This document shows positions 50,690 to 58,738 of a stretch of DNA of 64,000 nucleotides, one piece after another; positions within the stretch are counted from its first letter, which is position 1; each line of letters starts with the position of its first letter. Location of the stretch: assembly GCF_040639655.1 (NCBI RefSeq), contig NZ_JBFAAI010000005.1, positions 315,682-379,681 on the forward strand. Reading direction: 5' to 3'. The notes under the pieces are model-generated. The model had not been told where the DNA came from. It searched no databases and worked only from the letters and a program-made list of their open reading frames with translations. This stretch comes from Actinoplanes sp040639655. Lineage in GTDB: Bacteria; Actinomycetota; Actinomycetes; Mycobacteriales; Micromonosporaceae. The position numbers were made by a program, and so were the translations under genes.

Positions 50690-51322
50690 TCAGCAGTCCG
50701 GCTCGTCGACCCCGACCGACAGGAAGTCGACCGTCTTCCTCCTCGAGTCGTCGAAGACGAACTCGTAGTGAGATCCGTCCCCGTCCGTGCGTTTCGCGAA
50801 GACCTTGCCGTTCACGTCCAGCAGCCGCTCGTCCAGGTCCGGATAGGCGGCTCTGACCTCGGCCAGGGTGCTCCCGATCCGGATGCCCTCCGGGGTGCTG
50901 ATCGAACCGTAACCGGGGATCGCCACCACGCCGTGAACCTCGGAGTAGACGACCGCCACACCGTCCCAGTTCGCCGGCACCAGCTCGAACGTGGAGCACC
51001 GATCATCACCGCTCCGGTTCGCCACCAGCCCGGTCGCCAGCGCCTGCTTCTCGGTCATCCCCAGCTTCAGCTTCCCGAGCCCGTCCCGGCTGAACCGGGT
51101 GGGCGCCGCATCCGCCGTAGTCGTACGGGAACGCTTCGGCGCAGGAGGTGACGGGGACTTCGACGACGGCACCGGGCGCGGTGCCGCCGACGAGGCAGAG
51201 GCGGCTTGCGGCGTCGGCGGGACGGCGCCCGCCGGTGCGGCCTCACCGTCCAGTCGCTGCGGGCCACCGGTGCACCCGGAGACCATCAGAACCCCGGCAA
51301 GAACCACGATCGTCCGGCGCAT
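50690..51322 (-). CDS. Lipoprotein of unknown function
   Basis: The protein has 210 residues. The signal ends in VLMVSGC (lipobox Cys ~17) and is followed by a long Ala/Pro/Ser linker to residue ~75. The C-terminal ~130-residue domain contains GKLKLGMTEKQALATGL, ISTPEGIRIGSTLAEVRAAY and YEFVFDDSRRKTVDFLSV. The repeated GMT/GST-x-x-x-A/V pattern resembles small BLIP/SmpA-like repeats seen in secreted actinobacterial proteins. It would sit on the outer face of the membrane. No partner is evident. Confidence 0.72.
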   Translation of the reverse strand: MRRTIVVLAGVLMVSGCTGGPQRLDGEAAPAGAVPPTPQAASASSAAPRPVPSSKSPSPPAPKRSRTTTADAAPTRFSRDGLGKLKLGMTEKQALATGLVANRSGDDRCSTFELVPANWDGVAVVYSEVHGVVAIPGYGSISTPEGIRIGSTLAEVRAAYPDLDERLLDVNGKVFAKRTDGDGSHYEFVFDDSRRKTVDFLSVGVDEPDC

Positions 51323-51479
51323 CTCGTTACCTCTCCCCCGTTTTCGCTGTCCTCACATGCGATGCGCCTGGGGCCGGCCGGGTTCTCCACCGGCGGTCAC
51401 GAATCGGCAACGCGAACCGCCGGAACGGCCCAGCGGCTCGGCAGCGGCAGCGATCCCGGGCGGGTCGCGATGCCGCCGG

Positions 51480-53351
51480 TCAGCCGCCGTGACGCAGCAC
51501 CGGGCGCAGCGCGTCCAGGACGGCCGGGTTCTCGATGGTGGCGGGGACCGGCTCGTCACGGCCGTCGGCGATACCGCGCATCGTGCCGCGCAGGATCTTG
51601 CCAGAACGGGTCTTCGGCAGGCCCGCGACCACGTCGATACGGCGCAGCGCCGCCACCGGGCCCAGACGCTCCCGCACCCATGCCACCAACTCCGCCGGTG
51701 CTGCCGCCACGCCGTCGCGCAACACCACCAGACCGTGTGGCACCTGGCCCTTCAGCTCGTCGGCCACCCCGATCACGGCGCACTCGGCGACCGCCGGGTG
51801 CGCCGACAACGCCTCCTCCATCGCACCCGTCGACAGGCGGTGACCGGCCACATTGATCACATCGTCGGTACGGCCCAGCACGTACAGATAGCCGTCGGCG
51901 TCGAAGGCTCCCCCGTCGCCGGTCAGGTAGTTGCCCTGGAAGGTACTCAGGTAGGACCGCACGTACCGCTCGTCGTCACGCCACAGGGTCGGCAGGCAGC
52001 CGGGCGGCAGCGGCAGCTCGAGGACGATCGAACCCTCCTCGCCCACGGCCACGTCCGCGCCGCTCGCGCCGACGATCCGGATCCGGTAGCCGGGCATCGG
52101 CACCGACGGCGAACCGGGCCGGGTCGGCAGCTCCTCCAGACCGCGCGGGCTCGCCGCGATCGGCCATCCCGTCTCGGTCTGCCACCAGTTGTCGATCACC
52201 GGGACACCGAGGAGATCACCGGCCCACACGTACGTCCGGGTGTCGAGCCGCTCCCCCGCCAGGAACAACGCCCGGAGACTGCGGACGTCCCGGCCGGCCA
52301 GCAGTTTGCCCTCCGGGTCCTCCTTGCGGACGGCCCGGATCGCGGTCGGCGCGGTGAACATCGCCGCCACCCGGTGCTGTTCGACGACCCGCCAGAAAGC
52401 GCCGGCGTCGGGAGTGCCGACCGGCTTGCCCTCGTACAGGATCGTGGTCGCCCCGAGCAGCAGCGGACCGTACACGATGTACGAATGCCCCACGACCCAC
52501 CCGACGTCCGACGCGGCCCAGAAGACCTCGCCCGGCCGTACGCCGAGGATGTTCTCCATCGACCACCGCAAGGCGACCGCATGCCCGCCGTTGTCCCGGA
52601 CCACGCCCTTGGGCCTCCCGGTCGTCCCGGAGGTGTAGAGGATGTACAGCGGATCGGTGGCCCGCACCGGCACGCACTCCGCCGGTTCCGCGCCGGCCAG
52701 GGCGCCGGCCCAGGTCAGGTCGCGGCCGGCGGTCAGCGTGAAGGGCGCCTCGGGCCGCTGCAGGATCACGCAATGCGCCGGAGTGTGATCGCTTTCGGCA
52801 AGCGCCGCCTCGAGCATCGGCTGGTACGGCACGACCCGGCCGGCCTCGATCCCGCACGAGGTGGCCACCACGACGCGGGGCTGCGCGTCGTCGATGCGGG
52901 CGGCCAGTTCGTGGGCACCGAAACCGCCGAAGACGACGGAGTGGACGGCGCCGAGCCGGGCGCAGGCGAGCATCGCGACGACGGCCTCCGGCACCATCGC
53001 CATGTAGATGATCACCCGGTCGCCGCGGTCGACGCCGAGCCGGCGTAGTGCCCCGGCGAACAATGCCACCTCGTCGCGCAGTTCCCGGTAGGTGTATGTG
53101 CGCACCACCGAGGTCACCGGGCTGTCGTGGATCAGGGCCGGCTGGTCGCCGCGCCCACTGAGGACGTGCCGGTCGAGGGCGTTGTGGCAGGTGTTCAGGG
53201 TGGCGCCGGGGAACCAGCGGAAGATCGGTGCCTCGGTGGCGTCGAGGATCCGGTCCGGGGGTTCGATCCACTCGATGTCCGCGGCCGCGTCCCGCCAGAA
53301 GCCGGCCGGGTCGGTGATGCTGCGCTCGTACGCCTCGCGATAGGCACCCAT
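51480..53351 (-). CDS. prpE: Propionate/acetate-CoA ligase (PrpE-like)
   Basis: This 623-residue acyl-CoA synthetase has the phosphate loop YILYTSGTTGRPKGVVRDNGG, the NWWQTETGWPIAASP core motif, the adenylation/thioester hinge YLYVLGRTDDVINVAGHRLS and the catalytic-Lys C-terminus KTRSGKILRGTMR. The VVRDNGGH segment after the P-loop and the overall length favour propionyl-CoA synthetase over acetyl-CoA synthetase. It activates propionate (or acetate) with ATP. It starts at ATG 53351. It may act with the acyl-CoA dehydrogenase/CoA-transferase pair ~3 kb away, but is not in the same operon. Confidence 0.87.
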   Translation of the reverse strand: MGAYREAYERSITDPAGFWRDAAADIEWIEPPDRILDATEAPIFRWFPGATLNTCHNALDRHVLSGRGDQPALIHDSPVTSVVRTYTYRELRDEVALFAGALRRLGVDRGDRVIIYMAMVPEAVVAMLACARLGAVHSVVFGGFGAHELAARIDDAQPRVVVATSCGIEAGRVVPYQPMLEAALAESDHTPAHCVILQRPEAPFTLTAGRDLTWAGALAGAEPAECVPVRATDPLYILYTSGTTGRPKGVVRDNGGHAVALRWSMENILGVRPGEVFWAASDVGWVVGHSYIVYGPLLLGATTILYEGKPVGTPDAGAFWRVVEQHRVAAMFTAPTAIRAVRKEDPEGKLLAGRDVRSLRALFLAGERLDTRTYVWAGDLLGVPVIDNWWQTETGWPIAASPRGLEELPTRPGSPSVPMPGYRIRIVGASGADVAVGEEGSIVLELPLPPGCLPTLWRDDERYVRSYLSTFQGNYLTGDGGAFDADGYLYVLGRTDDVINVAGHRLSTGAMEEALSAHPAVAECAVIGVADELKGQVPHGLVVLRDGVAAAPAELVAWVRERLGPVAALRRIDVVAGLPKTRSGKILRGTMRGIADGRDEPVPATIENPAVLDALRPVLRHGG

Positions 53352-53423
53352 GTCCCGACGCTGCGCCGCCCACCACCACTTGTCCAGAATCCTAGGAGGC
53401 TAGGCTCAAGATGGACCGTAGCG

Positions 53424-53711
53424 TCCGCGAGCGGCCGGTTGCGGTACGTAGGTCGTGCCGTGCCGCTTACCGCCGAGCAGCGCGCCGAACTGCGCGAGGT
53501 ACTTACTGCTGCTGAAGATCCGCATCAGTGGACCCGGCCGTTACCCGCTTCATGGTCCGGGAGGCTGGACCGGCGCGATCCCCACGACTATGTGCCGGTA
53601 CGACCCCGAGTAGTCGCGGAGATCATCGTCGACGAAGCCCGCGAGCGATGCAGATGGCGGCACGCGGTGAAGCTGGCACGGCTACGCGGCGATCTGCGGC
53701 CCGAGGCCTGC
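53424..53711 (+). pseudogene. C-terminal fragment of an ATP-dependent DNA ligase
   Basis: About 95 codons without a proper start encode GRLRYVGRAVPLTAEQRAEL, PHQWTRPLPASW, and DYVPVRPRVVAEIIVDEARE followed by RWRHAVKLARLRGDLRPE. This is the oligonucleotide-binding C-terminus of actinobacterial ATP-dependent DNA ligases. The nucleotidyltransferase domain with the catalytic Lys is absent, and prpE abuts on the left. It is a truncated remnant in a region with several other broken genes. Confidence 0.65.
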
Positions 53712-53844
53712 CGCCGCCCTCCTGAGCGGCTCGGCGGGTCGCGGCCAGCGGTGCCGGTACGGGCGTCGTCGGCGCGCAGGTTGTCGTATAGGTGGGCATC
53801 CATGCCGTTGCCACCGCTCCAGGCGGCGCCACCCCCGAAATGGC

Positions 53845-54096
53845 TTGAAACGGTCGAGCTTTCATCTTGCGCAGGCGCTGATCAGCTACCTTACACAAAT
53901 TATCAGTGGTGAATGTCACCTGAGGATAGACCCTGCTTCGCATCGATGCGTATCATCGCTGGGCGCCGCAGAATTTGAGCATCTTTATGCTCAGCCCACA
54001 AGAACTTTGGCTGATTGCAAAGTCATTGTTGCGCGCCGCAAGGACTTCATGACTATTAGGGCGATAACTGAAAATGGGGGAAGGCTTGTCCACTAG
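53845..54096 (+). CDS. Doubtful small ORF in lower-GC DNA
   Basis: This 83-codon ATG frame (FHLAQALISYLTQIISGECH; EFEHLYAQPTRTLADCKVIV) has clearly lower G+C and no codon bias like the surrounding genes. It overlaps the start of the next secreted-protein gene by 23 bp. It may be acquired DNA, a remnant or chance. No family is recognised and no Shine-Dalgarno is evident. Confidence 0.25.
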   Translation: MKRSSFHLAQALISYLTQIISGECHLRIDPASHRCVSSLGAAEFEHLYAQPTRTLADCKVIVARRKDFMTIRAITENGGRLVH

Positions 54097-54735
54097 TTAC
54101 AAGCGGCGATTGTTTGTCATTGCCGGAGCGGTAGGAGTCATTCTGGGGAGCGGTGCCACCGCGGCGTTCGCCGACCCGAAGCCTCCAGTTGGAACGGCCA
54201 GCGACGGGTCACCGATCTGGGCGTCCGAGGCGGACGTGCAGCCGCCGGTAGGCGCCCCCGGAATCGGCGAACCGACTGGTGCCAGCGCTGATGACATCAA
54301 TGCACTGGTCCGGTTTGCGACTCCGGTTACGTGTACACGGTCACGAACAGCCTCAAGAACACCTACGACGTCAAGTTCAATACGTCCGTGGAGAACAACA
54401 GCAACAAGGATGTCAAGTACACGGTCCGGGCCGACGAGTCCGGCACAACCACGTACGGCTTGTCGATAACCGTTGAGGAAGAGCTGTCCGCCGGCATCTT
54501 CGCGAAGATCAAGGGTTCCATCAACGGCAATGTCTCGAAAAGCATGACGACCGCCTACGGTTCCACCGTCGAGGTCAACGTCGATCCCCATAAAACCCTG
54601 CGTGTGCAGTACGGTATCTGGCGCGAGAACGTCGCATGGAAGAGCTACTACATGCGCACCAATTGCAGCACGACGAAGAACCAGTCCGGTACCGCGTGGG
54701 CGCCGTACGAAAAGAGATGGAAGATCTTCTACTAG
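54074..54735 (+). pseudogene. Secreted beta-rich protein split by a one-base frameshift
   Basis: ATG 54074 opens a signal peptide (RRLFVIAGAVGVILGSGATA, cleavage near AFA) and a Pro/Gly-rich segment to ADDINAL at ~54306. There the frame breaks. The continuation in the next frame begins GPVCDSGYVYTVTNSLKN and runs to YEKRWKIFY before TAG 54735. Adding one G to the GG at 54307 would restore one ~221-residue protein. The C-terminal part alternates polar and hydrophobic residues (GIFAKIKGSINGNVSKSMTT), as in beta-hairpin pore formers, but that resemblance is weak. A perfect hairpin follows. Confidence 0.65.
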
Positions 54736-54748
54736 AGCTTCCTAATCT

Positions 54749-54780
54749 GCGGGCGGACAGGGAGAGCCCTGTCCGCCCGC
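54749..54780 (+). terminator. Strong hairpin after the frameshifted gene
   Basis: A perfect 14-bp stem (54749-54762 with 54767-54780) closes an AGAG loop, 13 bases after the stop. Confidence 0.8.
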
Positions 54781-54826
54781 CGCACACCTCACGACACTAA
54801 TTTGTTGAAACCTCGATAGGACTTAC

Positions 54827-55300
54827 GTGCAGAAGTTCATGATTCGGTCTTGTAGCATCGCAGCCTCGAGCGTGATGCTCATGCTTACTACCGCGGGCTG
54901 CACAGAGACAGAACCAAAAACTGCCACGCTCCCCCTGGCTTCTCCCTCGTCATCAACCGCGGCACCATCGCCGTCGACGGCCGCGTCCGCTGGGGCGTCG
55001 GGTATGCCAGGCCTGCCTTTGCCAGCGAATCGGCAGGTCCTCGTCATGCCGATGACCGGTTCCGCGGATGCCAAGCTTCCCCGATTCAGCCACGACGCCC
55101 CTGAATACACCATCTACCTCAAATGTGTGGGCGGTGGCTCAGTCTCCGTTCGCATGAACGACAGGAAGCCGAACACTTGGCCGTGCGACGGTGTGCCGAA
55201 TAGGCATGTCGTCATCGCGGACGATCCGGACGAGGCGGGTGTCGTCACCGTCAGCGGGAAAGCCGAGTGGCAGATCGCAGTCATCAACGGCACTCCGTAA
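54827..55300 (+). CDS. Small lipoprotein of unknown function
   Basis: The 157-residue protein starts at GTG 54827 with AGGA seven bases before. The signal (SIAASSVMLMLTTAGC, lipobox Cys ~25) is followed by a Ser/Ala/Pro/Thr linker. The compact C-terminal domain (QVLVMPMTGSADAKLPRFSH; APEYTIYLKCVGGGSVSVRM; VTVSGKAEWQIAVINGTP) resembles beta-sandwich domains of other actinobacterial lipoproteins. It follows the frameshifted secreted gene and may once have formed a pair with it. Function unknown. Confidence 0.68.
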   Translation: MQKFMIRSCSIAASSVMLMLTTAGCTETEPKTATLPLASPSSSTAAPSPSTAASAGASGMPGLPLPANRQVLVMPMTGSADAKLPRFSHDAPEYTIYLKCVGGGSVSVRMNDRKPNTWPCDGVPNRHVVIADDPDEAGVVTVSGKAEWQIAVINGTP

Positions 55301-55329
55301 GGGGCTCACCCAGGAGGAGGGCCTGGCCC

Positions 55330-55510
55330 GCCTCCTGGCCGACGAGTAGCCCGCCATGGCGCGAGTGCCCGCGAACGTCTCCGGCGACCTGCGGTGCTTC
55401 TCGAACACGGCGACGACCTTGATCCGGCGGTGCTGCAGGCCCGCGCACCGGTGCTCAGCGATCCCAACCTCGGCAGCCCCAGCCCGTACTGGACTGTCCG
55501 GTCCGTCAAC
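55330..55510 (+). pseudogene. Frameshifted coding remnant
   Basis: Open stretches with gene-like codon bias adjoin in different frames: ARVPANVSGDLR up to ~55391, then VLLEHGDDLDPAVLQARAPV and SDPNLGSPSPYWTVRSVN. Together they read like the end of one protein broken by a base loss. There is no start or family I recognise. It runs into the tetR stop. Confidence 0.3.
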
Positions 55511-56111
55511 GAGCGTGCGGGAACACCCGTTCCACCATGGTCACCAGGTTGGTCGCCAGCAGCAGGTGCACCTGGTCACGAGTCAGCACACCCCGCTGCA
55601 GCCACTCCTGCGCCGTATAGATCGCCAGCCCCACGTACGACCGCGCCATCCCCCGCAGCGCGGCAGTGGGCTCCTGCCCCATACCTACCGCCCGCAAGAC
55701 GCCGTCCGCCGCGACGTCGACCGCCTCGGCGATCACGTCGTCCACGTCGGCATCACCGGCCATGCCGCCGGCCCCGGTCGCCGCGAGCCACGAGGTGCTG
55801 TGCCGGGACACCACGTCCAGGAACCAGCTGACGATGGAATCAGCCCGTTCGGGAAGTTCGCCCCCGGGAAGCAGCTCCAGCGCCGTTTCGGGGACGGTGA
55901 GCATCACCCGTACGACCTCGAGGTAGAGGTCCTTCTTCGTACCGAAATAGTGGTTGACCAGACCCCGGGCGACGCCTGCCTCCCGGGCGACGTCGGTGGT
56001 GGAGACGTCGGCGTAGGGCTTCGACCCGAACAGGCGGATCGCCACCGAAAGGATCTGTTCGCGCCGGGCGTCCGGTTCCAGCCGGCGCCGGCGCATCGCC
56101 TCGACACTCAC
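55506..56111 (-). CDS. TetR family transcriptional regulator
   Basis: The protein has 201 residues from GTG 56111; an ATG at 56096 is possible, and a longer frame to 56201 is unlikely. The N-terminal HTH reads REQILSVAIRLFGSKPYADV followed by TTDVAREAGVARGLVNHYFG, a clear TetR_N domain. The C-terminal ligand-binding half is unspecific. It is divergent from an acyl-CoA dehydrogenase-CoA-transferase pair across a region with GATTCATC/GATGAATC elements. It probably represses that pair until an acyl-CoA or fatty acid binds (inference). Confidence 0.85.
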   Translation of the reverse strand: MSVEAMRRRRLEPDARREQILSVAIRLFGSKPYADVSTTDVAREAGVARGLVNHYFGTKKDLYLEVVRVMLTVPETALELLPGGELPERADSIVSWFLDVVSRHSTSWLAATGAGGMAGDADVDDVIAEAVDVAADGVLRAVGMGQEPTAALRGMARSYVGLAIYTAQEWLQRGVLTRDQVHLLLATNLVTMVERVFPHAR

Positions 56112-56133
56112 CCGGCCGACCTTACGGCACGTC

Positions 56134-56194
56134 GATTCATCCCGGTCCGAGATGCCCGGTTCATCTATGTTTCCATCGGCGGGACAGATGAATC
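56134..56194. promoter_or_regulatory. TetR operator candidates
   Basis: GATTCATC (56134-56141) and its reverse complement GATGAATC (56187-56194) flank a third related TTCATCT (56160-56166) in the tetR/acyl-CoA dehydrogenase intergenic region. TTCATCT pairs with AGATGAA (56186-56192). Confidence 0.4.
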
Positions 56195-56251
56195 GCGGCA
56201 ATTCACATCACCCTTGTTGACACATCGCCAATAGTGCTCGATGGTAGGTCG

Positions 56252-57415
56252 ATGCCGACTCCCGGAATGGACGGTTACGTCGAACCGTGGCGCAAGCCGG
56301 AACACGACGACCTGGCCGAGCTCGCCCGCGCCTTCTTCACCAAGGAGGTGCTGCCGCACGCCGGACGGCTGGAGCGGCAGGGCCACCCGGATCGGGAGCA
56401 TTACCGCCGGGCCGGCGAGCTGGGACTTCTCGGCCTCTCGATGCCGGAGGAGTACGGCGGCGGAGGCGGCGACTTCACCCACGAGGCCGTGCTGTTGCAC
56501 GAACAGGCCCTGACCGGTGAAGGTAGCCTGGGCATCGCCGTGCACAGCGGCATCGTCACCGGCTACATCAACGACTACGGCACCGACGAGCAGAAACAGC
56601 GCTGGCTGCCGGGGCTCGTCAGTGGTGAGCTGGTCGGCGCGATCGGGATGACCGAGCCGGACGGTGGCTCGGACGTACAGGCCATCCGCACGAAGGCGAT
56701 CCGGGACGGCGACGACTATGTGGTGAACGGTTCGAAGACGTTCATCACCAACGGAATCCTTGCGGACCTGCTGGTCCTCGCCGTGAAGACCGACACGTCC
56801 GCACGCGCGCACGGCATCTCGCTGCTGGTCTGCGAACTGACCGGCGACCCGGCCGGCTTCCGCCGCGGCCGCAACATCGAGAAGATCGGCCTGCACTCCA
56901 ACGACACGGCCGAGTTGTTCTTCGACGACTTCCGGGTTCCCGCCGCCAACCTCCTGGGGACCGAGGGGTCCGGCTTCATCCAGATGATGCAGCAGCTGCC
57001 CCAGGAACGGCTGGTCATCGGCGTCGGCGCGGTCGCCGCCATGCAACGGGCCGTCGAGATGGCGACCGCGTACGCCAAGGAACGCACCGCCTTCGGCAAG
57101 CCGCTGCTCGGTCACCAGAACACCCGGATGGTGCTGGCCGACGTCGCCACCCGGACCCGGGTGTCGCGGACCTTCCTCGACGACTGCATCCAGCGGCACG
57201 CCCGGGGCGAACTCGACGTGGCGACCGCCGCGATGGCCAAGCTCCATCTCACCGAGGGACAGTGCGAGGTCGTCGACCGCTGCCTGCAGATCTTCGGCGG
57301 CTACGGGTACACCACCGAGTACCCGATCTCGAAGATGTACGCGGACGCCCGGGTCCAGAAGATCTACGGTGGCACCAACGAGATCATGAAGGAGCTGATC
57401 TCCCGTGTCCTTTGA
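56252..57415 (+). CDS. Acyl-CoA dehydrogenase
   Basis: This 387-residue FAD enzyme has the N-terminal helical domain (AELARAFFTKEVLPHAGRLE), the FAD/substrate motif IGMTEPDGGSDVQAIRTKA, and the C-terminal segment IFGGYGYTTEYPISKMYADA. The catalytic Glu is in KIYGGTNEIMKELISR. It introduces a 2,3-double bond into an acyl-CoA. ATG 56252 is preferred to GTG 56234. It overlaps the CoA-transferase gene by 11 bp, so the two act together, probably in branched-chain or unusual acyl-CoA breakdown. Confidence 0.9.
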   Translation: MPTPGMDGYVEPWRKPEHDDLAELARAFFTKEVLPHAGRLERQGHPDREHYRRAGELGLLGLSMPEEYGGGGGDFTHEAVLLHEQALTGEGSLGIAVHSGIVTGYINDYGTDEQKQRWLPGLVSGELVGAIGMTEPDGGSDVQAIRTKAIRDGDDYVVNGSKTFITNGILADLLVLAVKTDTSARAHGISLLVCELTGDPAGFRRGRNIEKIGLHSNDTAELFFDDFRVPAANLLGTEGSGFIQMMQQLPQERLVIGVGAVAAMQRAVEMATAYAKERTAFGKPLLGHQNTRMVLADVATRTRVSRTFLDDCIQRHARGELDVATAAMAKLHLTEGQCEVVDRCLQIFGGYGYTTEYPISKMYADARVQKIYGGTNEIMKELISRVL

Positions 57416-58505
57416 CCGGGGCGCCTCCTCAGGGCGGGGCCCGTTGCACGGCGTCCGGGTCGTCGAACTGGCCGGCCTTGCGCCGGCCCCGTTCGGCTGC
57501 ATGATCCTGGCCGACCTCGGCGCCGACGTGGTCCTCGTCGACCGGCCCGGCGGCACCGGACCGGCCGGCCCCCTGCAGCGTGGCCGCCGCCTGGTCACCC
57601 TCGACCTCAAGTCCGACGAGGGCAGGGCCGGGCTGCTCGGCCTGATCGCGAAGGCCGACGTCCTGGTCGAGGGCTACCGTCCCGGCGTCGCCGAGCGCCT
57701 GGGCTTCGGCCCGGCCGAGTGCGAGAAGATCAACCTCAGGCTCGTGTACGCGCGGATGACCGGCTGGGGGCAGGACGGTCCGCTGGCCCGCGCGGCCGGC
57801 CACGACATCGACTACATCGCGATCTCCGGCGCCCTCGAGCCGCTGGGCCGCCCCGGCGAACGCCCGCACGCCCCGATCAACCTGCTCGGCGACTTCGCCG
57901 GCGGCGGCATGCTGCTGGCTGTCGGCATCCTGTCCGCCCTGCTGGAACGGGCCGGCTCCGGCCGCGGCCAGGTCGTCGACGCGGCGATGGTGGACGGGTC
58001 GTCCCTGCTCATGACGTTCCTGCACGGCTTCCTGGCCGACGGCAGGTGGCCCGGCGGCCGGGGCCGGAACGTGCTCGACGGCGGGGCCCCGTTCTACGAC
58101 ACGTACGAGGCGTCCGACGGTGGATACCTGGCGGTCGGCTCCCTCGAGCCGCAGTTCTACGCCGCCCTGCTCAAAGGCCTGGAACTCGACGCCGAAGCGG
58201 ACCTGCCCGGCCAGTTCGACGTCAAGGGCTGGCCGGAACTGCGCCGCCGCTTCACCGAACGCTTCCGGACGCGGACCCGCGACGAGTGGGCCGCGATCTT
58301 CGCACCGCTGGACGCCTGTGTCAGCCCGGTCCTCTCCCTGACCGAGGCACCCGCACACCCGCACAACCGGGCCCGGAACGCTTTCGTCGAGGTGGACGGC
58401 GTCACGCAGCCGGCGCCGGCGCCGCGTTTCGCGCGTACCCCACCGGGCATCCCCGCTCCCCTGCGGAGCGCAACGGTCCCGGAGATCCTCACCTCCTGGA
58501 CCTGA
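57405..58505 (+). CDS. Class III CoA-transferase / CaiB-BaiF family (racemase-like)
   Basis: This 366-residue member of the CoA-transferase III family has the N-terminal pattern LHGVRVVELAGLAPAPFGCM, LADLGADVVLVDRPGG, the LDLKSDEGRAGLL region, and ARMTGWGQDGPLARAAGHDI with DYIAISGALEPLG. These fit alpha-methylacyl-CoA racemases as well as transferases. The catalytic Asp of transferases would lie in GHDIDY. It is co-transcribed with the upstream acyl-CoA dehydrogenase, suggesting methyl-branched acyl-CoA metabolism. Confidence 0.87.
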   Translation: MSFDRGASSGRGPLHGVRVVELAGLAPAPFGCMILADLGADVVLVDRPGGTGPAGPLQRGRRLVTLDLKSDEGRAGLLGLIAKADVLVEGYRPGVAERLGFGPAECEKINLRLVYARMTGWGQDGPLARAAGHDIDYIAISGALEPLGRPGERPHAPINLLGDFAGGGMLLAVGILSALLERAGSGRGQVVDAAMVDGSSLLMTFLHGFLADGRWPGGRGRNVLDGGAPFYDTYEASDGGYLAVGSLEPQFYAALLKGLELDAEADLPGQFDVKGWPELRRRFTERFRTRTRDEWAAIFAPLDACVSPVLSLTEAPAHPHNRARNAFVEVDGVTQPAPAPRFARTPPGIPAPLRSATVPEILTSWT

Positions 58506-58516
58506 CCCGAGACGAA

Positions 58517-58575
58517 GCCGGCCGGCTCGCGGCGCTGCCTCACCCCACGTGGGGACAGCACGCGAGCCGGCCGGC
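58517..58575 (+). terminator. Long terminator stem with nested palindrome
   Basis: A 15-bp perfect stem (58517-58531 with 58561-58575) encloses the palindrome CCCCACGTGGGG (58543-58554). It lies just after the CoA-transferase stop. A second hairpin follows at 58584-58612. Confidence 0.7.
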
Positions 58576-58687
58576 ACCCGGGACTGCTCTCTCGCCCCAC
58601 GCAAGAGAGCAGCCGGGCCGGTCGGTGACTACATCGACAGGAGCGGGGATTCGCGCCGGGGCGGGCGCGTCACCCGACATCCTGACA

Positions 58688-58701
58688 TGGGAGCGCTCCC
58701 A
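58688..58701. promoter_or_regulatory. CebR-type palindrome TGGGAGCGCTCCCA
   Basis: This perfect 14-bp palindrome is identical to the consensus operator of the streptomycete cellobiose repressor CebR. It lies 37 bp past the 3' end of the leftward GH5 gene rather than in front of it. No rightward gene starts here. Confidence 0.5.
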
Positions 58702-58738
58702 GAGCAACTACGGGGCCACCCCCACGTCCGCCCGCGAA

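Noticed and set aside
53391..53398. TCCTAGGA palindrome upstream of prpE as an operator
   Set aside because: It is only 8 bp, occurs once, and has no neighbouring regulator; it is too weak to call.
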